Source: an uncultured Ignavibacteriales bacterium
Lineage (GTDB): Bacteria; Bacteroidota; Ignavibacteria; Ignavibacteriales; Ignavibacteriaceae
Reading direction: 5' to 3'
Assembly (NCBI GenBank): GCA_913053915.1
Contig: CAJXGP010000166.1
Coordinates: 1-5,665, forward strand
DNA: 5,665 nt
Below, in pieces: positions 3,900 through 5,665 of this stretch (positions are counted from its first letter, which is position 1; every line of letters begins with the position of its first letter). The notes beneath the pieces were generated by a model. That model saw nothing but the letters and a program-made list of their open reading frames with translations, was not told the origin of the DNA and made no database searches. The translations under genes were made by a program, and so were the position numbers.

Positions 3900-5665
3900 A
3901 TGGCTTACGAACTAAATCAGTATGGAGATTTCTCTCGATCCAAATATGAGGATGTAGAAGTAATCGCACGTATCGGCACCGCAGAGATGAAACTTGCCGG
4001 TGATTTTACTCTTTTCCACAAAGAGATAATGCAAAATTTTTATCGTTTAGCCGGACACATTTATTCTGCTGCCGACCTTCAAAAGCTTTCTATTGAAAAC
4101 CGCCCAAACTTTGAATGGAATTTATTCCTTCCCATTATTTTGTCAATCGTTGGAAACTTTAAACAAAACCTTCCGGGATTAGATGTGTTTGGAATCACGA
4201 AAGATGATAATACCGGAGCCGATCTTCAAAAGAAATTAATAAACTATTACCTCTATCAAGCTAATGATATTACGTATGAGTTTGCAATTGCTTTATTATA
4301 TGCGATCGTTGGGAAGATTGGCTGGTTAAAAACGTCTTGGTCTTATACCAAAGATAAGGAAGGCGTCCCGGATGTAAGTTGGTATGATCCTATTAGATTA
4401 AAATTTGATACCAACTGGCAGAGACGTGATACTACAGATATGAAGTTTATGTCTGATTCCGGTTGGTATGACCCGGAAGAAATCATTAATATATATTGCA
4501 AAAAGAAACCGGATCTTCGAGACGAAGTATATGAGAAAGGTATTTTAATAGCCGGTGAATCAACAATTAAAAAAGGTAGAATCAAAAGAATGTTAATTAC
4601 TTGGGCTGAAAGATTTCTTAATGCATCAATCCAATATGGAGGCAGAAAGGTAGGATATGATACTCAGACAAATAACATTCGTTATGGTTTTTCAGGTACG
4701 TGGTATAATGGAGATGGGAGATTTAAAGTTGTAGATTTCTATGAGAAAAGAATGATGCCAAAAATAGAGATTATGGATATGTCTACCGGAGAAGAAAGAG
4801 ATGTTAGTGAGGAAGTAAAATCAGATATAAGAAATAGATTTGAAACGAAGTGGTGGGATCGTGATAAATTATTAGAACTAAAAAAACAATACATAGAACC
4901 AAAGGTAACTCAAAGTTGGGATGAAATCATTTGGCAAACATCAGTAGTTCCGGCAATGAACTTAGTCTTACACGATGCGGCACAAAAGCATCAGAATAAG
5001 TTGTTTAAGTTTATACCAATTCTATGTTATGATTTTCATCCAGAAATACTTGAGACTAAGTCAATAATGGATCATATTGTTGATCCTGTTTCAAGCTACA
5101 ACCTACGACGGAATACTATTCTTACTTATGTAATGAGAACCAGTCATGGCGGGTGGATTGCCGAACAGGGTGCAATTGCAGGTTTTGAAGATGATTTTGC
5201 ATCTAATGAAATTGGAGGAATAAAAAAGGTAAGAGACGGTGCATTGACAAAAAAAGCAATTATGGAGATTAAGCCCTCTCCATATCCAGAAGCTCTAAAG
5301 ATTGAAGCTGAATCAGAAAAAGAAGATATAAATCTTATTTCAGGTCAAGGTCCCAACTCACGGGGTATGAGGGATACATCTAAGGAAAGCGGAGTGTTAT
5401 TTGAGAATAGAGTTGCACAATCTGATTTAATGCAGGAATGGATTTCAGAAAACGCTCAATCGGCTCTTGTTTTGGTTGCCCGTAATCTTCAAGCAATTGC
5501 ACAAAGATATCTCACTATGCCCAGGACATTATTAATACTTCAAGATGATACAGATCCAGATTGGTTAGAAGTCAACAAATATTATCTTGATCAAATAATG
5601 AATGACGTTACTTATGGAAAATATAATATTAGGATATCTAAAACGCCTTACGGAAGGTATGCAAA
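3900..5665 (+). CDS. phage portal protein, P22 type, partial (runs off right edge)
   Basis: The frame is open without a stop for at least 588 codons, from ATG 3900 to the end of the window. An in-frame TAA at 3870 and GAAGGA at 3891-3896 support this start. The portal forms the dodecameric ring at one capsid vertex through which TerL drives DNA. Early motifs fit P22-like portals. ENRPNFEWNLFLPIILSIVGN (66-86) matches 'RPxxxxNxxxxxxxxvxG'. FAIALLYAIVGKIGWLK (128-144) is the usual hydrophobic helix with G-x-G-like turns. VSWYDPIRLKFDTN (159-172) followed by DTTDMKFM matches 'DPxxvxxDpxxxxxDxtdAxf'. Near the visible end, ESGVLFENR (around 500) and KTPYGRY (582-588) fit the later helix and closing segment. 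P22 portal has 725 residues, so perhaps a hundred or more residues are missing. It follows terL, the standard gene order. Confidence 0.88.
   Translation, partial: MAYELNQYGDFSRSKYEDVEVIARIGTAEMKLAGDFTLFHKEIMQNFYRLAGHIYSAADLQKLSIENRPNFEWNLFLPIILSIVGNFKQNLPGLDVFGITKDDNTGADLQKKLINYYLYQANDITYEFAIALLYAIVGKIGWLKTSWSYTKDKEGVPDVSWYDPIRLKFDTNWQRRDTTDMKFMSDSGWYDPEEIINIYCKKKPDLRDEVYEKGILIAGESTIKKGRIKRMLITWAERFLNASIQYGGRKVGYDTQTNNIRYGFSGTWYNGDGRFKVVDFYEKRMMPKIEIMDMSTGEERDVSEEVKSDIRNRFETKWWDRDKLLELKKQYIEPKVTQSWDEIIWQTSVVPAMNLVLHDAAQKHQNKLFKFIPILCYDFHPEILETKSIMDHIVDPVSSYNLRRNTILTYVMRTSHGGWIAEQGAIAGFEDDFASNEIGGIKKVRDGALTKKAIMEIKPSPYPEALKIEAESEKEDINLISGQGPNSRGMRDTSKESGVLFENRVAQSDLMQEWISENAQSALVLVARNLQAIAQRYLTMPRTLLILQDDTDPDWLEVNKYYLDQIMNDVTYGKYNIRISKTPYGRYA

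Overview
The window is AT-rich bacterial/phage DNA in two contrasting halves. Positions 3900-5665, 2246-3705 and 1563-2249 are the packaging module of a tailed double-stranded DNA phage (Caudoviricetes), in the order small terminase (terS), large terminase (terL), portal, all on the + strand. The portal is of the P22 (podovirus-like) type and runs off the right edge. The standard genetic code is in use: TGA ends terS and TAA ends terL. The host cannot be fixed from the sequence. The AT-rich codon use, the type of CRISPR repeat and the intergenic hairpin repeats would suit a Bacteroidota/Ignavibacteriota/Cloacimonadota-like bacterium, but this is only a guess.

Positions 1-1562 hold no intact gene I can support and look like genomic debris. 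From left to right they contain: a frameshifted remnant of an FKBP-type peptidyl-prolyl isomerase on the - strand (about 1-230, continuing off the left edge); a possible LytTR-like fragment on the - strand (348-551, weak); an inverted pair of about 90-nt, three-hairpin elements (688-782 and 812-902); and a small decaying CRISPR array with no cas gene. The array has two perfect 30-nt repeats and one degenerate repeat at 1174-1335, plus half-repeat remnants at 948-961 and 979-998. Next comes a strong + strand terminator-like hairpin (1387-1440), then an AT-rich leader into terS.

The packaging genes work together. TerS recognises the phage DNA. TerL is the ATP-driven motor and headful nuclease. 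The portal is the dodecameric channel on which the motor sits. The most unusual point is in terL. The Walker B and nuclease motifs are intact, but the N-terminus, which starts in an ATGA overlap with terS, is in a different frame. The place where the Walker A P-loop belongs (about 2311-2343) has no glycines in any joined reading, and one frame has a stop there. A second point is the 194-nt terL-portal gap. It contains several competing hairpins, the last of which can hide the portal ribosome-binding site.

Two readings of the whole remain open: a prophage or phage fragment next to degraded host DNA that includes an orphan CRISPR, or a phage that itself carries a mini-CRISPR array beside its packaging genes.
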